Source of the DNA: DAMCZI01 sp032095175
GTDB lineage: Bacteria; Bacillota; Clostridia; Clostridiales; Caloramatoraceae
Direction of reading: 5' to 3'
DNA length: 21,360 nt
Assembly: GCA_032095175.1 (NCBI GenBank)
Contig: DAMCZI010000060.1
Coordinates: forward strand, 1 to 21,360
Below, one piece after another: positions 1 to 6,613 of the stretch. Position numbers and translations under genes: made by a program. The notes under the pieces are model-generated. The model saw nothing but the letters and a program-made list of their open reading frames with translations. It ran no database searches and was not told the origin of the DNA. Positions within the stretch are counted from its first letter, which is position 1. Each line of letters begins with the position of its first letter.

Positions 1-362
1 AACGGAACCAGTGAAGGTCAAGAAATATTGCTGGAGGAGACATTGGAGCGAGCAAATAGAAGTTGTTGATGTCAAAATGACGAGAGCCTTAGAACTTTTG
101 AGTGTTTGAGTAGAGGCTGCATTAAAATTCTTACGTTTTGTTCATTCAAACAGCCCTGCTTAATAGCTTTGACCCTAGGCTGTTTGAATGAACGAAATGT
201 TAGAATTTTGCAGCATATACGAGTTCTCAAAAGTTCTTAGGCTATCGCCATTTTGACATCTTACAACTTCTTTGCGAGCGGAGTAGTCGACGGAAGCAAT
301 ATTTCTTGACCTTCACGGTCTATTACAGATAAACCTAGGTAAGATGCTACGCATAATTCCTA
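1..362 (+). repeat. Repeat A copy 1: giant imperfect palindrome with conserved tail
   Basis: The arms at about 13-155 and 178-314 are reverse complements of each other with a few mismatches and bulges. The outermost 20 bp (13-32 with 295-314) and the innermost 16 bp (140-155 with 178-193) pair perfectly around a 22-nt loop at 156-177. A second copy at 15101-15453 aligns base for base with no indel and only about a dozen and a half substitutions. The stretch 315-353 is not in the hairpin but is conserved in all three copies, so it belongs to the element. The true left edge may lie before the window. It contains no plausible gene. It could be a non-autonomous mobile element or a structured RNA. 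Confidence 0.9.
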
Positions 363-393
363 AATCGTGAGATGGGGAAAATGTCGAATTTTA

Positions 394-422
394 TTGCTAT
401 ATTTTTCATGGGGTGCTATAAT
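394..422 (+). promoter_or_regulatory. Sigma-A-type promoter for the ytxH/DUF948 operon
   Basis: TTGCTA at 394-399 is followed by a 17-bp spacer and TATAAT at 417-422. The TG at 414-415 gives an extended -10. Transcription would start near 429, leaving a short leader before the GGGGG ribosome-binding site and the ATG at 454. Confidence 0.75.
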
Positions 423-453
423 ATACAAAAACTTAGAAATGGGGGTATTTATT

Positions 454-828
454 ATGGCTAAAAAACTAGTAATTAGATTAGGTAAAAAAAAGAAAGATGA
501 TAAGAAGAACCTTAAAAAAGGTCTTGCTATAGGTGCTGCAGTTGGTACAGCTGTAGGTGCAGTATCTGGAATATTATTAGCACCTAAATCAGGCAAGGAA
601 ACAAGACAGCTTATAAAGGACGAAACAACAAAGGCTGTTAAAAAGGCTTCTGCTGGAATAAAGGATGCTGTTGAAGTAACAGCAGAAAAAGCAAAGGAAT
701 TAATTAAGAAGGTTCATAAAGATCAGGAATGCCAGTGTGAAGAATGCTGTACTGAAGAAAATTGTGAATGCGAAGATAACTGTGACTGTGGATGTGAAGA
801 CAACTGCAATTGTGATGAGGTGAAGTAA
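454..828 (+). CDS. YtxH-family membrane-anchored protein with Cys-rich acidic tail
   Basis: 124 residues from the ATG at 454, chosen because a GGGGGT ribosome-binding site precedes it and the promoter ends just upstream; the frame stays open further 5' to 367 without such a site. A Lys-rich N-terminus is followed by a Gly/Ala-rich hydrophobic segment at about 22-43 running into APKSGKETR, the usual YtxH signature. An amphipathic helical part spans about 50-90. The last 35 residues are unusual: 11 cysteines between 93 and 120, interleaved with Glu, Asp and Asn, which suggests metal binding. YtxH proteins are small envelope or stress-related proteins of unknown biochemical role. The stop abuts the start of the next gene, so the two are translationally coupled. 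Confidence 0.85.
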   Translation: MAKKLVIRLGKKKKDDKKNLKKGLAIGAAVGTAVGAVSGILLAPKSGKETRQLIKDETTKAVKKASAGIKDAVEVTAEKAKELIKKVHKDQECQCEECCTEENCECEDNCDCGCEDNCNCDEVK

Positions 829-1212
829 ATGCCTACCTTGGAAATATCATATTCAGGTTTAGTTTACACTATCATACTTGCTTTAGTTATAGTTGTAGTA
901 GTATATCTGGTAAAAACACTAAAAGGTATAGCAGATTCAACTAAAAGAATAAATGATCTTTTGGATTCAAACAGAAAAAATATAGATGAAACTATTGAAT
1001 CACTACCAAAGGTATGCAAAAACATAGAGGATATAACAGCAAGCCTTAAGGGAAAGACTGATTTATTAGATAACCTTTTACCAAGCGGAGAAGAAGCAGC
1101 GGCTTCAGATGGCTCATATATAGAAAATCTTATAACTGCAATATCATCTGTTGTTGATATATTCTCTGAGGTATCAGGACTATTTGGTAGAAAAAAAAGA
1201 AAAAGAAGATAG
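829..1212 (+). CDS. DUF948-like (YtxG-type) membrane-anchored protein
   Basis: 127 residues. The ATG follows the TAA of the preceding gene directly (TAAATG), with the GAGGTG ribosome-binding site inside the upstream reading frame. One transmembrane helix lies at about residues 10-28, followed by a mostly helical polar region (about 30-75) like the methyl-accepting-type coiled coil of DUF948 proteins, an acidic Ala/Ser stretch near 85-95, and a strongly basic end (RKKRKRR). DUF948 and YtxH genes are commonly adjacent in Firmicutes (B. subtilis ytxG-ytxH), which supports both assignments. The predicted location is the cytoplasmic membrane; the function is unknown. The family call rests on architecture and neighbourhood more than on a diagnostic motif. 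Confidence 0.75.
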   Translation: MPTLEISYSGLVYTIILALVIVVVVYLVKTLKGIADSTKRINDLLDSNRKNIDETIESLPKVCKNIEDITASLKGKTDLLDNLLPSGEEAAASDGSYIENLITAISSVVDIFSEVSGLFGRKKRKRR

Positions 1213-1223
1213 AGTGTCAAGCA

Positions 1224-1295
1224 CTTTAGGTTTGAAAAGGAGAGGGTAAATATTTACTCTCTCCTTTTCAACTATAAAGTTCCTGGAACCTAAAG
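1224..1295. terminator. Palindromic, probably bidirectional terminator
   Basis: A 40-nt palindrome at 1232-1271 has arms TTGAAAAGGAGAG and CTCTCCTTTTCAA with a self-complementary AT centre. The GGAGAG/CTCTCC stem is flanked by an A-tract on one side and a T-tract on the other. It sits 19 bp after the DUF948 stop. An outer pair, CTTTAGGTT (1224-1232) with AACCTAAAG (1287-1295), could extend the fold. Nearly the same arms recur at 3277-3312. Confidence 0.7.
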
Positions 1296-1334
1296 GGAAA
1301 ACACCCGCGTTTTTTACTTTTTTCCATTCCTCTA

Positions 1335-1363
1335 TTTACATACCTAAAATTTACTGTTAAAAT
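1335..1363 (+). promoter_or_regulatory. Promoter of the MFS exporter operon
   Basis: TTTACA at 1335-1340, a 17-bp spacer, then TAAAAT at 1358-1363. The -10 overlaps the left arm of the inverted repeat at 1359-1403, so a repressor bound there would block transcription. Confidence 0.6.
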
Positions 1364-1403
1364 AATCTTAACGTCAAAAAATTTTTATCGTTAAGATTAT
1401 TTT
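1359..1403. promoter_or_regulatory. 15-bp perfect inverted repeat, likely operator
   Basis: AAAATAATCTTAACG at 1359-1373 is the exact reverse complement of 1389-1403, separated by 15 bp of A/T. It lies between the -10 and the ribosome-binding site of the MFS gene. The operon encodes its own ArsR-like regulator (2712-3269), so autoregulated repression is the simplest reading. It could also act as an RNA hairpin, but no ordinary T-tract follows. Confidence 0.55.
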
Positions 1404-1418
1404 ATAGGAGGGGTTTAT

Positions 1419-2681
1419 ATGGAAAATTCCGTTGCTGTTGAAAAAAAAGTTGGTATTAAAGATTTATTTAAACATAGGGGATTTATGGTAAAGCTTATTG
1501 CCTTTTGTATTTCAAGGTTTGGAGACTCCCTTGATTCAATTGCATATGGATTGTTGGTATACCAATTAACAGGTTCAAAGCTTATTATGGGAACTATTTT
1601 TGCAGTAAGTGCAATACCAAATATACTCTTTAGTCCAATTGCAGGTGTATATGCAGACAGACATTACAAAAAAAGAATTTTAGTTTTAGGATACATTAGT
1701 CGTGGAATTGTTGTAGCTCTGACAGCAGCATTATTTGCAATGAAGCTTTTGAGGCCATGGCATCTTTTTGTATTTGCATTCTTGAATTCAACCTTTGAAT
1801 CCTTTGTAAGTCCAGCAAATGCTTCTCTCAATACGATGTTAGTGCCAAAGGAGCTATATCTTGCATCCAGTTCTTTTTCTTCATCTTCTACAACCTTTTC
1901 AGAACTTTTAGGTCTTGTTTTTGCAGGACCAATAATAGCAATATTTAAAATATCTGGAGCTATATTAATAGATGGACTTACCTTTTTCATTGCTGCCTTG
2001 CTAATATCAATCGTTAGAATTCACGAAGAAACCTCAACTAATTCTACTTTTTCTTTTAAATCCTATTTTGATGACTTAAAGATAGGCATCTCATTTATTA
2101 GAAACTCAAAATTTATATCTCTTGTAATTATACTTGCAGCACTTGTAAACTTCTTTGCAGCACCATTAGGTGTACTTCAAATTCCATATGTTACTGAGGT
2201 ATTACATGGTGGTGCTGAAGCTTTAAGTTTTGCAGGAATGGGTATATTAGTAGGTATGATAATAGGAGGTTTATTAGTTGGTCAATTTGGTTCAAGATTT
2301 AAAACCGGAACACTTGTATCTGTCTCGATATTTTTCATTGGAATTAATTATAGTCTTTTAAGCATCCCTGGAACCATCACTATAAAATATGTTTCTCCAG
2401 TAGTTTTAGCTGTAATAGTATTTTTCTTGTTAGGTATTTCACTATCCTTTGCAAATGCTCCATTAGGTGCGTTTATGATGTCAAACACTCCAAAAGAACT
2501 TATGGGCAGAATTGCCTCTGTTGCTGGAATGCTGTGCATGTGTATGACACCCTTAGGAAATTTCATTTCCGGTGCTGTAGCTGAAGTTATATCTATACCA
2601 ATGCTTTTCCTATCAACTGGAATCATTATATCCCTTATAAGTCTTGCAGTTTTCTTGAATAAAGGCTTTAGAAACTCCTAA
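1419..2681 (+). CDS. MFS exporter (multidrug/macrolide-type efflux family)
   Basis: 420 residues, the normal length for a 12-helix major facilitator. An AGGAGGGG ribosome-binding site ends about 6 bp before the ATG. After a cytoplasmic start of about 22 residues come repeated hydrophobic segments. The loop between helices 2 and 3 carries the MFS motif A, GVYADRHYKKR at about residues 76-86. The N-terminal half (FGDSLDSIAYGLLVYQLTGS) resembles the MFS_3 transporters that include macrolide efflux proteins. Substrate cannot be told from sequence. It is encoded 30 bp upstream of an ArsR-like regulator and downstream of a likely operator, the usual layout of a self-regulated efflux operon. Confidence 0.85.
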   Translation: MENSVAVEKKVGIKDLFKHRGFMVKLIAFCISRFGDSLDSIAYGLLVYQLTGSKLIMGTIFAVSAIPNILFSPIAGVYADRHYKKRILVLGYISRGIVVALTAALFAMKLLRPWHLFVFAFLNSTFESFVSPANASLNTMLVPKELYLASSSFSSSSTTFSELLGLVFAGPIIAIFKISGAILIDGLTFFIAALLISIVRIHEETSTNSTFSFKSYFDDLKIGISFIRNSKFISLVIILAALVNFFAAPLGVLQIPYVTEVLHGGAEALSFAGMGILVGMIIGGLLVGQFGSRFKTGTLVSVSIFFIGINYSLLSIPGTITIKYVSPVVLAVIVFFLLGISLSFANAPLGAFMMSNTPKELMGRIASVAGMLCMCMTPLGNFISGAVAEVISIPMLFLSTGIIISLISLAVFLNKGFRNS

Positions 2682-2711
2682 AATAATATATAATATTCAA
2701 GGGGTGATAAT

Positions 2712-3269
2712 ATGCAGAAGGAAAAGGTGCTAACCACACTTGAAGAAATAAAGGCCATTTCAGATCCATATAGAATAAAAATATTAGATTGTATTGGTAA
2801 AACCAGTGAAGCAAAAACTGTTAAAGAAGTTGCTGATGCTTTAGGAGAAGTACCTGCAAAGGTTTATTATCATATAAAAAAGCTTGAAAAAGCTGGAATA
2901 CTTGAACTCTCTCATACAAAAGAGATTAATGGTATAGTTGCAAAATACTATTGTGCAACTGCTGAGAGCTTCACTATTGGAGTAAATACACTAAAAGAAC
3001 CTATTTCAAAAGCAGTAAAGAGCTATAGTGCCTCCGTTATTTCTCATCTATATGATGAAAGTAAGTCGAAATTTTTATATGAATTAGAAAATTATACAGA
3101 AGGCTTGTCTAACCCTGGACTTGGTTTATCTACAACATTGTATCTAACAGAAGAAGAGGATATAGAGTTTAAGGCTCTTATAACTGATTTTATAAAAAAT
3201 CATGGTGAAAAGGGCGAAGGTAAAAATGAACATCATGTGTTTTTTATTGATACAAAAATACACAAATAG
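2712..3269 (+). CDS. ArsR-like winged-helix transcriptional regulator
   Basis: 185 residues; AGGGGTGATAAT precedes the ATG. The N-terminus (ISDPYRIKILDCI, about 16-28) is the ArsR/HTH_20 opening helix. Helix-turn-helix residues about 36-62 contain TVKEVADALGEVPAKVYYH followed by IKKLEKAGIL, with the KVYYHIKKL recognition helix typical of the group that includes YcnK- and YdfF-like regulators. The C-terminal half (about 75-185) is helical and probably binds a ligand or dimerises; I see no cysteine cluster of the metal-sensing ArsR kind, having only C27 and C86. It is probably co-transcribed with the MFS gene and likely acts on the inverted repeat at 1359-1403; that link is inferred from position. 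Confidence 0.8.
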   Translation: MQKEKVLTTLEEIKAISDPYRIKILDCIGKTSEAKTVKEVADALGEVPAKVYYHIKKLEKAGILELSHTKEINGIVAKYYCATAESFTIGVNTLKEPISKAVKSYSASVISHLYDESKSKFLYELENYTEGLSNPGLGLSTTLYLTEEEDIEFKALITDFIKNHGEKGEGKNEHHVFFIDTKIHK

Positions 3270-3276
3270 TACAGAA

Positions 3277-3312
3277 TTGAAAAGGAGAGGAAAATTTTCC
3301 TCTCCTTTTCAA
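3277..3312. terminator. Bidirectional terminator between convergent genes
   Basis: A perfect 36-nt palindrome: the GGAGAGG/CCTCTCC stem has an A-tract on its left and a T-tract on its right, so it is read the same from both sides. It lies between the ends of the ArsR-like gene (+, stop 3269) and the DUF1667 gene (-, stop 3326) and can serve both. The arms match those at 1232-1271. Confidence 0.85.
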
Positions 3313-3325
3313 CTCTACGCCCTTA

Positions 3326-3679
3326 CTAGCACCTTTGGCTGGCAACAATGTTAGCGCCAGTGTTTAAAACATTCTCTATAACTACATCTCCTATTTTAAC
3401 AGGAGCACTTATTCTTGTTTTTTTAATTACATCCATAACTTCAAATATCATATTCTTTGGAACCTCCCTGTCTGTTTTAACGGACACCATTGATCTTTCA
3501 CCATTCTCAACCCTTATGGTTGATGTAACTATTCTTTTAGGAGCTCTTATTTCGTTTTTTGCATATTCCTCTCCCCTTTTACAACCATTACCTGAAACAG
3601 TTATATTTTCTCCATTAATATCAACCTCAAGGCTGCATCCCATGGGGCAGTTTATACAAATCATTCTTTTTTTCTCCAT
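3326..3679 (-). CDS. DUF1667 protein, third member of the GlpA-type oxidoreductase operon
   Basis: 117 residues. The N-terminus has a CINCPMGC motif (C8, C11, C15) followed by C33 in GNGCKRGEEY, the four-cysteine pattern of DUF1667 proteins, which could hold a metal or Fe-S cluster. A final cysteine ends the chain (QRC). The rest (about 45-110) is a small alpha/beta domain. It begins 3 bp after the stop of the FAD oxidoreductase, so it is translated from the same message. DUF1667 proteins are characteristically encoded beside a GlpA-like dehydrogenase and a second FAD oxidoreductase in Clostridia and related anaerobes. An electron-transfer role is inferred from this partnership and not shown. 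Confidence 0.85.
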   Translation of the reverse strand: MEKKRMICINCPMGCSLEVDINGENITVSGNGCKRGEEYAKNEIRAPKRIVTSTIRVENGERSMVSVKTDREVPKNMIFEVMDVIKKTRISAPVKIGDVVIENVLNTGANIVASQRC

Positions 3680-3682
3680 AGA

Positions 3683-4936
3683 CTACATCTCCTCTATCTC
3701 AAAGGTTATTTCACCGCTGCCTTTATCAGTAAAAGTCTCCCTTTTAACCTTAAATCTTTCCATCTCTCCAGGGCTTACTATATTTCTTTTAATCCTGTCT
3801 ATTATCTTTTCCCCTTGTTTTAATAGGATATATACATTTTTATATACATTATCCACTCGCATATAAAAGTTAACTGCAGTATCAACCTTTTCAGGATTTA
3901 TATAGTTTGGAACAGCATACCTGACTCCCCTTGCTGTTGATACCTTTATCCTTAGAGTATTTACATTTCTGCCCTTTATATATTCCGCTGCTCCCTTCCC
4001 AGAAAGCATACTTTCTGCTGAAACAAAATCAACAAGGTCATGTACATGAACTACATTACCACATGCAAATATTCCATCTATGGAGGTCTGCATTGATTCA
4101 TCAACTAATGGACCTGATGTAACAGGATTTATCTCAATTCCAGCTTCCCTTGAAAGCTCATTTTCTGGTATAAGTCCAACGGATAGAAGAAGTGTATCAC
4201 ATTCAATAAACTCCTCAGTCCCTTCTATAGGTCTTCTATTCTTATCAACCTCAGCTATTGTTACACCACGAAGTCTCTCCCTTCCATGTATCCTTACAAC
4301 TGTATGATTGAAAAGGAGTGGTATATTATAATCATCAAGACATTGAACAATATTTCTCTTAAGCCCTGTAGAGTAAGGCATAAGCTCAACCACCATCTTT
4401 ACCTCTGCCCCCTCTAAGGTCATCCTTCTTGCCATTATAAGACCTATATCTCCGGAACCTAGTATTACAGCTTTTTTCCCAACCATATATCCTTCAACAT
4501 TTATAAATCTCTGGGCAGAACCTGCTGTAAATATACCTGAGGGTCTTGTTCCAGGAATGTTTATTGCCCCTCTTGTTCTTTCCCTGCAGCCCATTGCAAG
4601 TATTACTGCCTTCGCCTTTATATTCATTATTCCCATTTTAGGGTTTATGGCTGTTATGCTTTTATCACTGCTTATATTTAAAACCATTGTATCTGTCATG
4701 TACTCTATATTCATTTCTTGAAGCTTTTGTATAAACCTATCTGCATACTCAGGCCCTGTAAGCTGTTCTCCAAAAACATGGAGTCCAAAGCCATTGTGTA
4801 TGCACTGCTGTAGTATTCCTCCAAGATATTTATCCCTTTCAAGTACAATAATATCCTCTATTCCATTTTTTCTTGCCTCTATCGCCGCCGCAAGGCCCGC
4901 CGGGCCTCCGCCAATAATAACAAGTTCTCTTTCCAT
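3683..4936 (-). CDS. FAD/NAD(P)-dependent oxidoreductase of the glycerol-3-phosphate operon
   Basis: 417 residues from the ATG at 4936. This start follows AGGAGG (complement of 4943-4948) with a 6-bp gap and removes the overlap with the upstream gene; an in-frame start at 4984 lacks this support. The FAD-binding GGGPAG is at residues 9-14. A second dinucleotide fold near the middle (VILGSGDIGLIMARR) should bind NAD(P)H. A third motif, SIDGIFACGNVVHVHDLVD, closes the flavin domain. The fold is that of pyridine-nucleotide disulfide-type oxidoreductases without an obvious redox CxxC. Lying between a GlpA-like dehydrogenase and a DUF1667 protein, it most likely passes electrons from glycerol-3-phosphate oxidation to NAD(P) or another carrier. 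Cytosolic or membrane-associated. Confidence 0.85.
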   Translation of the reverse strand: MERELVIIGGGPAGLAAAIEARKNGIEDIIVLERDKYLGGILQQCIHNGFGLHVFGEQLTGPEYADRFIQKLQEMNIEYMTDTMVLNISSDKSITAINPKMGIMNIKAKAVILAMGCRERTRGAINIPGTRPSGIFTAGSAQRFINVEGYMVGKKAVILGSGDIGLIMARRMTLEGAEVKMVVELMPYSTGLKRNIVQCLDDYNIPLLFNHTVVRIHGRERLRGVTIAEVDKNRRPIEGTEEFIECDTLLLSVGLIPENELSREAGIEINPVTSGPLVDESMQTSIDGIFACGNVVHVHDLVDFVSAESMLSGKGAAEYIKGRNVNTLRIKVSTARGVRYAVPNYINPEKVDTAVNFYMRVDNVYKNVYILLKQGEKIIDRIKRNIVSPGEMERFKVKRETFTDKGSGEITFEIEEM

Positions 4937-4946
4937 GCTATCCCTC

Positions 4947-6371
4947 CTACTTGGTTCTTCCTGTAAGTATATAGCTTCCTTCACTGGATTTCATAATTTT
5001 ATCCTGCTCTACCCCAAGCTCTCTTGAAAGTATCTCAACAACCCTCGGCATACAAAAGCCTCCCTGACACCTTCCCATGCCCGGCCTTACTCTCTTCTTT
5101 ATTCCATCAAGACTTGTTGCACCAAGAGGCCTTTTGATTGCATTTATTATATCTCCCTCTGTTACGTGCTCACATCTGCATATTATCCTTCCATACAAGG
5201 GATTTTCCTTTATTGCAGCAGCTTTCTCTTCCTCCCTCATATCCATAAACCTTTTTGCATCGATCCTTCTCGAAATAAAATCAACTTTTTTCTCAAGCCT
5301 TAATCCCCCTCCTGAAAGCAGTTCTAAAACCATAAGAGCTATGGCTGGTGCTGCTGTAAGTCCTGGTGACTCAATTCCTGCTGCATTTACTGCTCTCTTT
5401 ACAGGTACGTTTATTACAAAATCTCTTCCCTTTGGAGTTGCCCTAACCCCCGAAAATGAGGTTATTATGTCTCTCATATTTATACCCTTAACACTTCTTT
5501 TCGCACCATTTATAATCTCATAAAGTCCCGGAGCTGTTGTTGATATATCTTCCTTATCTTGATTTTCTACAGCATTGGGTCCTATAAGAAGATTACCGTG
5601 AACTGTAGGAGTTACAAGTATTCCCTTACCATTCTTAGTAGGAGTCTGGAATATAGTTCTTCTCACCACTCCACCCTGGCTTTTATCAAGAAGGCAGTAT
5701 TCACCTCTTCTTGGTATTATTTCAAAATCTGCTCCACCAAGCATTCTGTTTATGTCATCTGAAAATAATCCAGAAGCATTTACAAGAAATCGTGATTTTA
5801 TCTCACCCTTATCTGTATTTATTAAAAATCCTTCCCCACATTTTTGTGCGTTTAAAACCCTGGTTTTCAATCTAAATTCAACACCATTTTGCGATGCATT
5901 CTCAGCAAGGGCTATTGCAAATTCAAAGGGTGAAACTATTCCCCCTGTTTTTGCGTAAAGTGCTCCAACTGCCCCATCACTTATGTTTGGTTCAATTGAA
6001 AGAAGCCTGTTTTTATCTATTACTTCAAGTCCCTTTACTCTGTTTTTAATACCTCTTTCAAAAAGTCCTTCTATTCTTCTCATGTCTTCATCACTGAAAC
6101 CTAATACAATGGATTCATTCCTTTGAAAGGGAACCTCAAGCTCCCTGCATATATCTTCATACATTTCATTACCCATTACATTTAGTTTTGCCTTAAGTGT
6201 TCCTTCCCTGGCATCATATCCAGCATGAACAATTCCACTGTTGGCCTTAGTCGTTCCATCAGATACATCGCTATTTTTATCTATCACCACTACATCCAAT
6301 TGGTATTTTGATAATTCCCTTGCAACAGCTGTCCCAACAATTCCACATCCTATAACTGCAACATCATACAT
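4947..6371 (-). CDS. glpA: GlpA-like FAD-dependent glycerol-3-phosphate dehydrogenase with BFD-type Fe-S domain
   Basis: 474 residues; AGGAGG precedes the ATG at 6371 by 6-7 bp. Residues 1-~360 form a DAO-type flavin domain with GCGIVG at 8-13 and the glycerol-phosphate-dehydrogenase-like TTKANSGIVHAGYDA near 40-54. The C-terminus has C398, C400, C435 and C440 (CRCE...GMGRCQGGFC), the [2Fe-2S] pattern of the BFD domain also found in GlpA. Placement behind glpP and glpK supports oxidation of glycerol-3-phosphate to dihydroxyacetone phosphate. The usual GlpB and GlpC partners are absent; two other proteins follow instead, so the electron acceptor may differ. The 'L-2-hydroxyglutarate oxidase-like' label sometimes given to this family is an alternative, but the Fe-S tail and the glp context favour GlpA. 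Confidence 0.82.
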   Translation of the reverse strand: MYDVAVIGCGIVGTAVARELSKYQLDVVVIDKNSDVSDGTTKANSGIVHAGYDAREGTLKAKLNVMGNEMYEDICRELEVPFQRNESIVLGFSDEDMRRIEGLFERGIKNRVKGLEVIDKNRLLSIEPNISDGAVGALYAKTGGIVSPFEFAIALAENASQNGVEFRLKTRVLNAQKCGEGFLINTDKGEIKSRFLVNASGLFSDDINRMLGGADFEIIPRRGEYCLLDKSQGGVVRRTIFQTPTKNGKGILVTPTVHGNLLIGPNAVENQDKEDISTTAPGLYEIINGAKRSVKGINMRDIITSFSGVRATPKGRDFVINVPVKRAVNAAGIESPGLTAAPAIALMVLELLSGGGLRLEKKVDFISRRIDAKRFMDMREEEKAAAIKENPLYGRIICRCEHVTEGDIINAIKRPLGATSLDGIKKRVRPGMGRCQGGFCMPRVVEILSRELGVEQDKIMKSSEGSYILTGRTK

Positions 6372-6393
6372 AACAATACCTCCTTTTGGTTTA

Positions 6394-6488
6394 AGGTGAC
6401 AGGCTCTTGAGTTATGAGTTATTTAATATATAGTATCTTCCACTGCCCTTCTCTCATAAACAACTCATAACTCAAGTGCCTGTTACCT
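6394..6488. repeat. Hairpin repeat of the TAACAGGCAC type in the glpA leader
   Basis: Two 27-bp arms (6394-6420 and 6462-6488) pair with only two mismatches around a 41-nt loop. The outer end reads GGTAACAGGCAC on the minus strand. An element with the same arm length, the same outer sequence and also two mismatches lies at 11081-11167. Here it separates the attenuator hairpin from the glpA ribosome-binding site and has no T-tract on the glpA strand, so it looks inserted rather than a terminator. Confidence 0.75.
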
Positions 6489-6497
6489 CTGCCACAC

Positions 6498-6550
6498 AAT
6501 ACAAAAAGCCATAGTAAAAAGACCGACATAACGGTCAATTTACCATGGCT
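6498..6550 (-). terminator. Attenuator-type hairpin, likely GlpP antitermination target
   Basis: On the minus strand, AGCCATGGTAAA pairs with TTTACTATGGCT and an inner GACCG/CGGTC extends the stem; TTTTTGT follows. It lies 35 bp downstream of the -10 and well before the glpA start, so it would stop transcription in the leader. In B. subtilis GlpP reads through such leader terminators of glp operons when glycerol-3-phosphate is present, and glpP is encoded just upstream here. The GlpP contact itself is inferred. Confidence 0.75.
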
Positions 6551-6584
6551 CTCAAAATCTCACCATTAATATTTCATTAATCAA

Positions 6585-6613
6585 ATTATATCACATATAG
6601 GCATATTTTACAA
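6585..6613 (-). promoter_or_regulatory. Promoter of the glpA-FAD oxidoreductase-DUF1667 operon
   Basis: On the minus strand TTGTAA (complement of 6608-6613) is followed by a 17-bp spacer and TATAAT (complement of 6585-6590). The -35 abuts the TAA stop of glpK (6614-6616), so the three oxidoreductase genes can be transcribed separately from glpP-glpK. Confidence 0.75.

Noticed and set aside
1..362. Repeat A as a CRISPR array, integron attC or rRNA/tRNA fragment
   Set aside because: There is no spaced short repeat, no attC R-box pattern and no recognisable RNA-gene consensus; it is one long self-complementary unit.
1276..1318. TGGAACC and CCGCG followed by a T-run, recalling T-box parts
   Set aside because: The pieces are in the wrong arrangement for a T-box (no GGTGGNACCGCG, no specifier stem), and the downstream gene is an exporter.
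3348..3866. Long open frame on the plus strand opposite the DUF1667 and FAD oxidoreductase genes
   Set aside because: It is the antisense shadow of two well-supported genes, has no good ribosome-binding site, and crosses their junction.
4312..4325. GATTGAAAAGGAGTGG resembling the terminator cassette arm
   Set aside because: It lies inside the coding sequence of the FAD oxidoreductase, has no complementary arm nearby, and is a chance match.
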